From NCBI GenBank assembly GCA_026996935.1, contig JALWJW010000124.1:1-5327 (forward strand): 5,327 bases of DNA, read 5' to 3'. Shown piece after piece: positions 1 through 5,327 of this stretch (the first letter of the stretch is position 1; each line of letters opens with the position of its first letter). The DNA is from Hyphomicrobiales bacterium. Its GTDB lineage: Bacteria; Pseudomonadota; Alphaproteobacteria; Rhizobiales; Aestuariivirgaceae. The position numbers and the translations under genes are program-made. The notes beneath the pieces were generated by a model. The model saw nothing but the letters and a program-made list of their open reading frames with translations. It searched no databases and was not told the origin of the DNA.

Positions 1-334
1 AAGTGATATCCAGATTGACAATATCACCTTCACGTAAAGGCTTTTCATTAGGGATGCCGTGGCAAACCACATGATTGATAGATGTGCAAACCGATTTTGT
101 ATAGCCGCGATAGTTTAAAGTTGCCGGCAAACTGTTATTGTCCATGGCAAATTCGAACACCACATCATCAAGCTTTTGCGTGGTTACACCCGGTTTTACG
201 TAGTCAGCTAAAACATCAAGAGCTTGAGCGGCCAATTGGCCTGCTTTGCGCATACCTGCAAAACCTTCTGGTCCATGAAGTTTAATCTGTCCATTATTGA
301 TGACGGGAACGGTTGAGGCATCTACGTAATTCAT
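1..334 (-). CDS. map: Type I methionine aminopeptidase, N-terminal 111 residues (cut by window edge)
   Basis: Cytosolic metallo-aminopeptidase that removes the initiator Met from nascent proteins. The translation of the complement from 334 reads MNYVDASTVPVINNG and continues through GFAGMRKAGQLAA (residues 24-36), LNYRGYTKSVCTSINHVVCHGIP (73-95) and EGDIVNLDIT (102-111). These are classic MetAP-I blocks. His92 of VCHGIP corresponds to the substrate-contacting His79 of the E. coli enzyme, and Asp109 of NLDIT to the first metal ligand (Asp97). The remaining ligands lie beyond the left edge, so completeness cannot be judged. The start ATG (334-332) overlaps the sfsA stop TGA (333-331) as ATGA, and no strong Shine-Dalgarno precedes it. 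This suggests translational coupling to sfsA. The short N-terminal extension before the catalytic fold is normal for alphaproteobacterial MetAPs. Confidence 0.96.
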   Translation of the reverse strand, partial: MNYVDASTVPVINNGQIKLHGPEGFAGMRKAGQLAAQALDVLADYVKPGVTTQKLDDVVFEFAMDNNSLPATLNYRGYTKSVCTSINHVVCHGIPNEKPLREGDIVNLDIT

Positions 335-1065
335 TTGTTTTCTGTTTCTTTTGGCGCCTGGATGGGAATTGGTCGATCAAGCGTGATTTGTATCGGGCTC
401 AGATTGCATGACCAAGCCAGTGTTTCTACGCCAGCCTGATGTGCTTCATTGTAAGCGTTAAAGTATTTTGGATCAATATCATTGGCCAAACAAAAGTGTT
501 CGGCATCGTCGCGCTGAATGAGATAAAACATCACGGCGCGGGCACCTTGTTTGACCATGTTCGCCAATTCGTGCAAATGTCTGGCACCGCGGGTCGTTAT
601 TGCGTCAGGAAATTCGGCCAAACCTGTTTGTCGGATAAGCGTGACATTTTTTATTTCGATATAACATGGTGGCTTAGATTCTGATTCAAGTAACAGGTCT
701 ATGCGACTGTTTTCCCCGTATTTTACCTCGCGGCGCAATGATGTGTAATCGCTAAGCTGGGGAATTAAACCATCTGCTATAGCCTGGCTGACCAATTTGT
801 TTGGCAAGTGGGTATTGATGCCGACCATGGGCTTATTGGGCAGGGCTGAACATTCGACCAATTCCCAAGTATGTTTATATTTGCGTTTTGGATTGTCAGA
901 AACCGAGCACCAGACACGGTTTCCTTGATCTAATAAGCCCGCCATCGAACCGGTATTGGGGCAAGAGGCGGTGATTTGGCTGCCGTCTGGCAACTCAATA
1001 TCGGTGAGGAAGCGTTTATATCGTTTAATTAAACGCCCCTCGATTAATGGCGACTCAAATTTCAT
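331..1065 (-). CDS. sfsA: SfsA family protein (DNA/RNA nuclease-like, 'sugar fermentation stimulation' homologue)
   Basis: 244 residues, the usual full length for SfsA. The N-terminal OB-fold-like part (about 1-80) carries the family signature: MKFESPLIEGRLIKRYKRFL, then SCPNTGSMAGLL (34-45) and KRKYKHTWEL (60-69). The C-terminal part (about 84-230) has a PD-(D/E)XK nuclease-like core, with Asp123 in RIDLLL and Glu137/Lys139 in YIEIKNVTL, followed by EFPDAITTRGARHLHEL (151-167). In E. coli SfsA was named for stimulating maltose-gene expression and is described as DNA-binding. A nuclease role is inferred from the fold, and the physiological role is not settled. The start ATG follows the stop of the upstream secreted-protein gene by only 9 bp with no evident Shine-Dalgarno, and the stop overlaps the map start. 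The gene therefore sits in the middle of a tight three-gene unit. No missing active-site residues were seen. Confidence 0.96.
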   Translation of the reverse strand: MKFESPLIEGRLIKRYKRFLTDIELPDGSQITASCPNTGSMAGLLDQGNRVWCSVSDNPKRKYKHTWELVECSALPNKPMVGINTHLPNKLVSQAIADGLIPQLSDYTSLRREVKYGENSRIDLLLESESKPPCYIEIKNVTLIRQTGLAEFPDAITTRGARHLHELANMVKQGARAVMFYLIQRDDAEHFCLANDIDPKYFNAYNEAHQAGVETLAWSCNLSPIQITLDRPIPIQAPKETENK

Positions 1066-1074
1066 TAGAGCAGT

Positions 1075-1887
1075 TTAGCGGCAAATGCCCTCCACGAGAA
1101 CCGGTTGGTATAACGGATCGGAACAGGAGCCGTTTTTAAAATCGCGCAATTGCATATTATAGGTCAAACCATTGGCGTTTGCGCGGTTGGTATTAATGCC
1201 ATCAAAGGCGCAGGTGCGGAAATTTTTCAGAACCTGCACACGTTTGCCCGAAATGCATTGTACGGTGGCATCAATGCGAATGGGTGTTTGTGCCGGAGCG
1301 TCCTGATCTTCAACTTTAAAGGTGATTTTTCCACCAGCAAATCGTTTGACAAAATATTGGGCCGGGCTGCCTTGTGGGCCTTCGGGCTGGTTATCTGATT
1401 GTTGAGGTGTCTGCGGAGGCGTGTAGCGTGGTTCGTCGCTGTCTGTGCCATAGCCTTCTTCATATGGTTTACGCAAATAGCTAAAGACTAATCGGGCATT
1501 GCCAGATCGGTTGGTATAGCCAATGACACGACAACCGCTGCGTTTGGGAGAGGCTCCGCGCAGAACTATGCGGGTTTCAGACTTTAAAACGCCAGATACG
1601 CTATAGGGTGCGGGTCGACAGCCACTTCGAAAGGTGTAGGCCGTGCCGACATAGCGGTTTCCAACACGGTGGCCCTGAAATACAATTTGCCCGGGCTGGG
1701 CGCTAATGCCCCGGCGGGGGTAAAGGTAAGAAATAGTACGACTGTTTCCGTTTGATTCCAGCAACATTTGTGACCCATTGTGGTTCCAAATTGATTTACC
1801 TGCTTGAGCGTTTGAAGCCAAACCGGTTAAACCTGCAAAAGCAATGAAAGAAATTGCTGAAATTTTGGTAATTTTTTGTCGTGTCAT
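1075..1887 (-). CDS. Secreted two-part cysteine-containing protein of unknown function
   Basis: 270 residues. A clear Sec signal peptide is present: basic n-region MTRQKITK, hydrophobic core about 9-24 (ISAISFIAFAGLTGLA) and an AQA-G cleavage site after residue 29. The mature protein is predicted to be periplasmic or secreted. It has an N-terminal domain (about 31-140) starting IWNHNGSQMLLESNGNSR, beta-rich in pattern (VFQGHRVGNRYVGTAYTF), with Cys90 and Cys119. A Pro/Gln/Gly-rich linker follows (about 141-177), then a C-terminal domain (about 178-270) with Cys211, 226, 255 and 269. The six Cys, two in the first domain and four in the second, suggest intradomain disulfides. From memory, N-domains like this occur in alphaproteobacterial secreted proteins, sometimes fused to caspase-like peptidases, but I cannot verify that here. 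No catalytic motif is visible. The start is supported by GAAGG 7 nt upstream and by the signal peptide. It is the first gene of a unit with sfsA and map, though a functional link is not evident. Confidence 0.85.
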   Translation of the reverse strand: MTRQKITKISAISFIAFAGLTGLASNAQAGKSIWNHNGSQMLLESNGNSRTISYLYPRRGISAQPGQIVFQGHRVGNRYVGTAYTFRSGCRPAPYSVSGVLKSETRIVLRGASPKRSGCRVIGYTNRSGNARLVFSYLRKPYEEGYGTDSDEPRYTPPQTPQQSDNQPEGPQGSPAQYFVKRFAGGKITFKVEDQDAPAQTPIRIDATVQCISGKRVQVLKNFRTCAFDGINTNRANANGLTYNMQLRDFKNGSCSDPLYQPVLVEGICR

Positions 1888-1894
1888 ATTGTTG

Positions 1895-1899
1895 CCTTC
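1895..1899 (-). promoter_or_regulatory. Ribosome binding site of the secreted-protein gene
   Basis: GAAGG on the minus strand lies 7 nt before the ATG at 1887-1885. It is a good Shine-Dalgarno match and supports that start, which also yields a complete signal peptide. Confidence 0.7.
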
Positions 1900-1918
1900 G
1901 AGAATCGTATGTTAGCGT

Positions 1919-1932
1919 CGAGAAAATACTCG
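1919..1932. repeat. Short inverted repeat in the divergent intergenic region
   Basis: CGAG and CTCG arms (1919-1922 and 1929-1932) flank a 6-nt AT-rich centre, AAAATA. Only 4 bp per arm match, and the symmetry does not extend inward or outward. It could be a small operator half-site pair about 32 bp upstream of the minus-strand gene, but a chance occurrence is likely. Confidence 0.25.
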
Positions 1933-1993
1933 TGCGTTGGTTTGAGTGTCCTCATAAAATATCGCACATTCTATAACATTGAGCAGATGAACC

Positions 1994-2740
1994 ATGCCTG
2001 AACAAAACTTGCCCAAAAATAATAAGAATAATCCAAATGCGGGTTTGTTGCTCATTGGGGATGAATTGTTGTCGGGGCGAACGCAAGATGTCAACTTTCC
2101 CTCAATTGCCAGATTTTTGACTGAACGCGGGGTAGACTTGTGCGAAGTGCGTGTAGTGAGTGATGATGAAAGTGATATTGTTGCGGCGGTAAATGCGTTA
2201 CGAGCGCGTTATACTTATGTTTTTACAACAGGTGGCATTGGGCCAACCCATGATGATATTACCGCTGATGCGATTGCCAAGGCTTTTGGGGTTGAGATTG
2301 AACAGCATCCACAAGCTGTAAAAATGTTACACAAATTATTTGAGGCCAATGGGGTGGAAGCCAATGAAGCGCGTATGCGTATGGCGCGGGTGCCTGTTGG
2401 TGGTGAGTTAATCGATAGTGATAAAATTAAAGTGCCAGGTTTTCACATTGGTAATGTGTTTGTCATGGCGGGGGTGCCTAAAATTATGAATTTAATGCTT
2501 GAGGCGGTATCAGACATGATTGAAGGCGGTGCGGTTGTGCTGTCAAAGTCTGTTCGTATTGAAAAAGGTGAGGGGGATTTGGCCGTGCCATTGGCGCAAA
2601 TCCAAGACCAGTTTCCAAATGTTTCAATCGGCTCTTACCCGTTTCACGAAAAGGGTTGCTATGGTGCAAATATTGTTTTGCGTGGCCGAAATGAAGATGA
2701 TTTAGCGCGGGCGTTTAAACAGGTTGAGGCCTTGGTTTAA
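1994..2740 (+). CDS. Stand-alone CinA N-terminal domain protein (MoCF_biosynth/COG1058, molybdopterin-binding-like)
   Basis: 248 residues. The MoCF_biosynth fold is marked by AGLLLIGDELLSGRTQDVN (16-34), the nucleotide/pterin-site loop TTGGIGPTHDDIT (78-90), and PGFHIGNVFVMAGVPKIM (148-165). The C-terminal block IGSYPF...NIVLRG (212-231) is typical of the short COG1058 proteins. The PncC/nicotinamide-mononucleotide deamidase domain of full-length CinA (about 400 residues) is absent, so this is the single-domain form rather than a truncation. Homologous domains bind molybdopterin (MoeA/MogA), hydrolyse ADP-ribose (CinA), or form the MPT-like half of eukaryotic FAD synthases. Which activity applies here cannot be told from sequence. 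The chosen ATG gives an Asn/Lys-rich lead (NNKNNPN) before the fold. Only a weak purine stretch (GAGCAG, 1981-1986) precedes it. The gene is divergent from the secreted-protein/sfsA/map unit and convergent with the next gene. Confidence 0.92.
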   Translation: MPEQNLPKNNKNNPNAGLLLIGDELLSGRTQDVNFPSIARFLTERGVDLCEVRVVSDDESDIVAAVNALRARYTYVFTTGGIGPTHDDITADAIAKAFGVEIEQHPQAVKMLHKLFEANGVEANEARMRMARVPVGGELIDSDKIKVPGFHIGNVFVMAGVPKIMNLMLEAVSDMIEGGAVVLSKSVRIEKGEGDLAVPLAQIQDQFPNVSIGSYPFHEKGCYGANIVLRGRNEDDLARAFKQVEALV

Positions 2741-2766
2741 AAAGTAAAGTTTAAATGTGCAATTTA

Positions 2767-3291
2767 TCAAATAATCTGTTTGTTTTCTTCGGCAACGCTT
2801 CTGGCGATGTTTAAAATGTGGCCAATCATAAATATCAGCCCGCCAACAATGATGATTAAGAGGTCTGTTCCCTCAATTGATACAATGAGGTGGCGTTGGC
2901 CCTGGGGTAATTGTAGTGAAAACATGACTGATGAGATGGAGCGTATAAGGATGGTTGTTGGACTTAGAAGGCACAAAGCCAGACCAAAGTTTGATAGATA
3001 AACGCCACTTTTTTCGGGAAAAATATCATTGTTTCGATAGAGTTTGAAAAACTGCAGGCATTGGTAAAGGCCATATATCAACATGCTAAAGAGCATGGCG
3101 CTTAAAAGAAACCCACCAAATAGTGATTGAATAGAGATATTGCTTTGGTCAATGCCGATAAGATATTTGGATAAAACCTCTGTACGGATGGACTTGTCTG
3201 ACCAAACATACATAAAAGCAATGACTAATAACCCGATAGACCCTTGAGTGATATAGGCCATCAGCTTTGCGACTTTTGAAATTCTTGACAT
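2767..3291 (-). CDS. Four-helix membrane protein, DUF2975-like
   Basis: 174 residues. Four hydrophobic segments lie at about 10-30, 56-78, 97-120 and 142-162, so it is predicted to be an inner-membrane protein. Between helices 2 and 3 is FFKLYRNNDIFPEKSGVYL (81-99), and the end reads HILNIARSVAEENKQII (158-174). The pattern of a short amphipathic stretch with N-x-IF, then a C-terminal helix ending in E-N-x-x-I/T-I, matches what I know of DUF2975 proteins. That assignment is from memory and moderately sure. DUF2975 has no established biochemical function. Members often precede a small Xre-type HTH regulator gene, but here only 26 bp separate its stop from the convergent CinA-like gene, so no partner follows. 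The start ATG has GGGGA 7 nt upstream. The gene appears to be monocistronic, with its own promoter at 3328-3355. Confidence 0.8.
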   Translation of the reverse strand: MSRISKVAKLMAYITQGSIGLLVIAFMYVWSDKSIRTEVLSKYLIGIDQSNISIQSLFGGFLLSAMLFSMLIYGLYQCLQFFKLYRNNDIFPEKSGVYLSNFGLALCLLSPTTILIRSISSVMFSLQLPQGQRHLIVSIEGTDLLIIIVGGLIFMIGHILNIARSVAEENKQII

Positions 3292-3298
3292 TGAAATA

Positions 3299-3303
3299 TC
3301 CCC
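3299..3303 (-). promoter_or_regulatory. Ribosome binding site of the DUF2975-like gene
   Basis: GGGGA on the minus strand lies 7 nt before the ATG at 3291-3289. It supports this start over the internal Met11. Confidence 0.6.
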
Positions 3304-3306
3304 ATT

Positions 3307-3317
3307 TGAACTGTTCA
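3307..3317. repeat. 11-bp perfect palindrome TGAAC-T-GTTCA in the leader of the DUF2975-like gene
   Basis: Arms of 5 bp surround a single central base. It lies between the predicted transcription start (about 3321) and the Shine-Dalgarno (3303-3299). It could be a second regulator site close to the ribosome binding site. A stable RNA hairpin is unlikely because the loop would be one base. It does not match the alphaproteobacterial LexA pattern of two direct GTTC repeats spaced by 7. Confidence 0.4.
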
Positions 3318-3321
3318 GTAA

Positions 3322-3345
3322 TTATTGTTTATCGTAAAACAATAA
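3322..3345. promoter_or_regulatory. Probable operator: 9+9 bp perfect inverted repeat over the promoter of the DUF2975-like gene
   Basis: Arms TTATTGTTT (3322-3330) and AAACAATAA (3337-3345) are exact reverse complements around a 6-bp centre, ATCGTA. The 24-bp symmetric site covers the predicted -10 hexamer and most of the spacer of the promoter at 3328-3355. That is the usual placement for a repressor operator. The AT-rich arms lack a following T-run, and the site is 41 bp past the kinase stop, so a terminator reading is less likely. The cognate regulator is not identifiable from this window. Confidence 0.65.
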
Positions 3346-3355
3346 ACTATGTCAA
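3328..3355 (-). promoter_or_regulatory. Sigma-70-type promoter for the DUF2975-like gene
   Basis: On the minus strand a perfect -35 TTGACA (3355-3350) is followed after 16 bp by GATAAA (3333-3328), a 4/6 match to the -10 consensus. Transcription would start near 3321, giving a leader of about 30 nt with a GGGGA ribosome binding site. The -10 and spacer are embedded in the inverted repeat at 3322-3345, implying regulation by a dimeric DNA-binding protein. Confidence 0.6.
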
Positions 3356-3385
3356 TTCTAAGGTTGGGGCGCAAGAGAAAATCTT

Positions 3386-5327
3386 TTACGCGGCGTTTTT
3401 CTTGAGCTGATCTTCTACGGCGGCACGTACCTTGTCGGTCAAGTCCTGCTGGGTGAACGGTTTGTCGATTAATTCAATAAAGTTAGGCAGCTCGTGCATT
3501 TCTTCGGCCGTGCCCTGAGTATAGCCTGAGGCAAATAATACTTTAAGGTCGGGACGAATCTTTAACGCTTCGGCGGCCAATTCTGGTCCGTTCATGCCAG
3601 GCATAACCACATCTGACAATAATAGGTCGATGTCATCGCGTTGCTTGATAATATCGAGAGCTTTGTCACCATTGGGCGCATCAAGAACGATGTAACCCAT
3701 GTCTTCAATCATCGCAACAGCCACATCGCGTACGGGGTCGTTGTCTTCAGCAATGAGCACAATCGGTGTTTTTGTGATGTTGCTTTGTGCTTGTGTCGGT
3801 TCTGTTGCTTGCGTTTGTGCGCTGATGTCATTTGTCGGTTCATTGTTTATTTCTATATCAACTTCAACCTCATCTTGCACCATAAACTCTGGCTCAGTTA
3901 CTTTCTGTTCAGTTATTTCCGGCTCAATGTCGGCGTTCGTGGGTTCTTGCGTGATGGCTTTAATAACGTCTTTAACTTCAATTGTTTCTGTTTCAGAATC
4001 TGATGTTAAGGGTGTTGTGTCCTGGACTTGGCTTGCAAGTTGATTTTCAACTTGTTGTTCCACGGTTTGTTGTTCGACAGCTTCATGTATTATAGGAGAT
4101 TGCACATTTGGCAGATCTTGTGATTCTGTTGGTTGCACTATTTCTGCAAACGGTTGATTTTGTGGTGGTTGCTGGCATTCCTCACCGCATTCAATATCAG
4201 TACCAATACAGCGCGGTAAATAAATTCGAATTGTCGTGCCGTGACCAACTTCGCTATAAATTGCAAGATGACCTTTAGACTGTTTGACAAAGCCGTAAAT
4301 CATACTCAAGCCGAGGCCGCTGCCTTCGCCGACCGCTTTTGTCGTAAAGAAGGGTTGTAGAACTTTGTCGATGATTTCAGGCGGCATACCTTGGCCTGTA
4401 TCAGTAACGGCAATCATAACATAATCGCCAGGGACAACGTCTTCGTGTTTTCTGGTATATGCTTTGTCTAGCGTTTGGTTTGAGGTTTCAATCGTTAAAG
4501 AACCACTTTCGCCCATAGCATCACGGGCGTTAATGACGAGGTTTAAAACCGCTGTTTCAAGTTGTGATTTGTCAGCTTTTACATTCCAGACATTTTTACC
4601 CGGTTTGATTTGCAACTCAATGCTGCCGCGTAAGGCACGGTTAAGCATGTCTTCCATGTCAGTAACAAGATCATTAACCGGAAAGGCGGCTGTTTCCAGC
4701 GTTTGTTGTCGTGAAAATGCGAGCAAACGCTTGGTCAGTTCGGTGCCTTTATTGACAGCATCAATGGCAGTGTTGAGGCGTGATGTTGCTTTATCATCGC
4801 CGCGGGTCAGTTTTTCAAGTAGTTGCAGATTACCAAGAACAACCATCATTAAGTTGTTGAAATCATGGGCAATACCACCAGTTAGCTGGCCAACCGACTC
4901 CATTTTTTGAGCTTGTAAAAACTTACGTTCCAGCATTGATTGTTCGGTGATGTTTTGGCAAATGCCATGTAATTTTGTCGGAGTTCCATCTATGCCGTAT
5001 TCTAAATCAATATGAACGGTTAAAATTTGAGGCTCGCCTTCGGGTGCGCAGAACTCAACTTCAAGTCCTGAAATTGCGTGGCCCACTTTGGCTTGCTCAA
5101 GAGCTTCAAACCACTTGTCTTTATTTAAATTATCCATCATGGAAGTGAGGGATTCAAAGTTGTGATTAAGGTTTTTGTTGGTTTTTGGAACACCTATCAG
5201 AGCATACATATTGTCGGACCAGTCGACATTATTCGACTTTAAATCCATAACCCAGCTACCCATTTTCGCTAAAGCTTGCGAGCGGGACAGGTTTTGTTCG
5301 CTGGTTTCAATTTGATGGCGTTTGCGC
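3386..5327 (-). CDS. Hybrid sensor histidine kinase (PAS-HisKA-HATPase-REC), N-terminus beyond window edge
   Basis: Signal-sensing kinase that autophosphorylates on His and relays to its own receiver domain. Numbering is from the Met at 5263-5261, but the frame stays open to the right edge (21 more codons, RKRHQIETSEQNLSRSQALAK), a typical linker leading into a PAS domain, so the true start lies outside. The PAS domain spans about 1-108 (MGSWVMDLKSNNVDW to GICQNITEQ). HisKA holds the H-box GGIAHDFNN with phospho-acceptor His133. HATPase (about 232-350) has the N-box NLVINARDAM (Asn245), DTGQGMP (288-294), FFTT (305-308) and GEGSGLGLS (312-320). A linker of about 145 residues (355-498), rich in Glu, Gln, Thr and Pro, follows. 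The C-terminal REC domain (500-615) has acidic pocket Glu506/Asp507, phospho-acceptor Asp551, Ser579 and Lys601. All catalytic residues are present. No transmembrane segment is visible in the part shown. The stimulus and downstream phosphotransfer partner are unknown, and no output regulator lies next to it in this window. The next gene downstream has its own promoter. Confidence 0.93.
   Translation of the reverse strand, partial: RKRHQIETSEQNLSRSQALAKMGSWVMDLKSNNVDWSDNMYALIGVPKTNKNLNHNFESLTSMMDNLNKDKWFEALEQAKVGHAISGLEVEFCAPEGEPQILTVHIDLEYGIDGTPTKLHGICQNITEQSMLERKFLQAQKMESVGQLTGGIAHDFNNLMMVVLGNLQLLEKLTRGDDKATSRLNTAIDAVNKGTELTKRLLAFSRQQTLETAAFPVNDLVTDMEDMLNRALRGSIELQIKPGKNVWNVKADKSQLETAVLNLVINARDAMGESGSLTIETSNQTLDKAYTRKHEDVVPGDYVMIAVTDTGQGMPPEIIDKVLQPFFTTKAVGEGSGLGLSMIYGFVKQSKGHLAIYSEVGHGTTIRIYLPRCIGTDIECGEECQQPPQNQPFAEIVQPTESQDLPNVQSPIIHEAVEQQTVEQQVENQLASQVQDTTPLTSDSETETIEVKDVIKAITQEPTNADIEPEITEQKVTEPEFMVQDEVEVDIEINNEPTNDISAQTQATEPTQAQSNITKTPIVLIAEDNDPVRDVAVAMIEDMGYIVLDAPNGDKALDIIKQRDDIDLLLSDVVMPGMNGPELAAEALKIRPDLKVLFASGYTQGTAEEMHELPNFIELIDKPFTQQDLTDKVRAAVEDQLKKNAA

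Larger units (their letters stand above)
1888..1993. promoter_or_regulatory. Divergent intergenic region between the secreted-protein gene and the CinA-like gene
   Basis: The 106 bp between two divergent starts must hold or abut promoters for both directions unless transcription enters from elsewhere. For the plus strand, TATAAC at 1972-1977 is a possible -10, but no convincing -35 lies 16-18 bp upstream; TTGAGT at 1942-1947 is too far (24 bp). For the minus strand I found no hexamer pair worth naming. A short inverted repeat lies at 1919-1932. The assignment as a regulatory region comes from gene layout, not from strong motif matches. Confidence 0.45.

Noticed and set aside
82..285. 67-codon plus-strand open frame inside map
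   Set aside because: Antisense to conserved MetAP sequence; a shadow frame.
439..684. 81-codon plus-strand open frame inside sfsA
   Set aside because: Antisense to the conserved nuclease-like core of sfsA; no independent support.
1942..1977. TTGAGT / TATAAC as a promoter for the CinA-like gene
   Set aside because: The 24-bp spacing is too long for sigma-70; only the -10-like hexamer is kept as a weak possibility.
1912..2094. 60-codon minus-strand open frame overlapping the start of the CinA-like gene
   Set aside because: Most of it is antisense to the conserved N-terminus of the CinA-like protein, and its product has no family features.
3307..3317. LexA (SOS) box in the DUF2975-like leader
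   Set aside because: GAAC and GTTC are inverted with one base between them, not the direct GTTC-N7-GTTC arrangement of alphaproteobacterial LexA sites.
3322..3345. Inverted repeat as a rho-independent terminator of the kinase gene
   Set aside because: The stem is AT-rich with no trailing U-run, and it coincides with a promoter rather than following the kinase stop directly.
3641..4043. Two overlapping plus-strand open frames (120 and 114 codons) opposite the kinase linker/REC
   Set aside because: They are antisense to the kinase; the low-complexity Cys/Phe/Val/Ser-rich products reflect the complement of the Glu/Gln/Thr-rich linker.
4464..4910. 148-codon open frame on the plus strand opposite the kinase
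   Set aside because: It is fully antisense to the conserved HisKA/HATPase coding region, and its Ser/Arg-rich product is typical of a reverse-frame shadow with no recognisable domain.

Overview
The window looks like ordinary chromosomal DNA of an alphaproteobacterium of moderate GC content, probably Hyphomicrobiales-like. That placement is an inference. It rests on the cluster of a stand-alone CinA-type molybdopterin-binding domain protein, sfsA and map, on a PAS/HisKA/HATPase/REC hybrid kinase of the kind common in these bacteria, and on a small secreted cysteine-containing protein of a type I associate with alphaproteobacteria. No tRNA, rRNA, CRISPR array, insertion sequence or phage gene was seen.

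Layout. Positions 1-1887, minus strand: a compact three-gene unit, transcribed from high to low coordinates. It runs from a 270-residue secreted protein of unknown function to sfsA (9 bp gap) to map, which overlaps sfsA by 4 bp (ATGA) and is cut by the left window edge. Positions 1888-1993: a 106-bp divergent intergenic region. Positions 1994-2740, plus strand: the CinA N-terminal-domain (MoCF_biosynth/COG1058) protein. Positions 2767-3291, minus strand: a four-helix membrane protein that resembles DUF2975, convergent with the CinA-like gene. Positions 3292-3385: a 94-bp intergenic region with a good sigma-70-type promoter whose spacer and -10 are covered by a perfect 9+9 bp inverted repeat. 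Positions 3386-5327, minus strand: a hybrid sensor histidine kinase running off the right edge.

How the parts relate. map (N-terminal Met removal) and sfsA are housekeeping-type genes likely cotranscribed behind the secreted protein. The CinA-like protein probably belongs to the same conserved neighbourhood but is read divergently. The DUF2975-like gene appears to be a separately regulated single-gene unit. Its relatives are often paired with a small Xre-type HTH regulator, which is absent here, although an operator-like palindrome is present. The kinase has all catalytic boxes and a receiver domain, joined by an unusually long (about 145 residues), acidic, Arg-free linker. I see no clear evidence of a new multi-gene system. 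The most notable points are the palindromic promoter, the kinase linker and the uncharacterised secreted protein.
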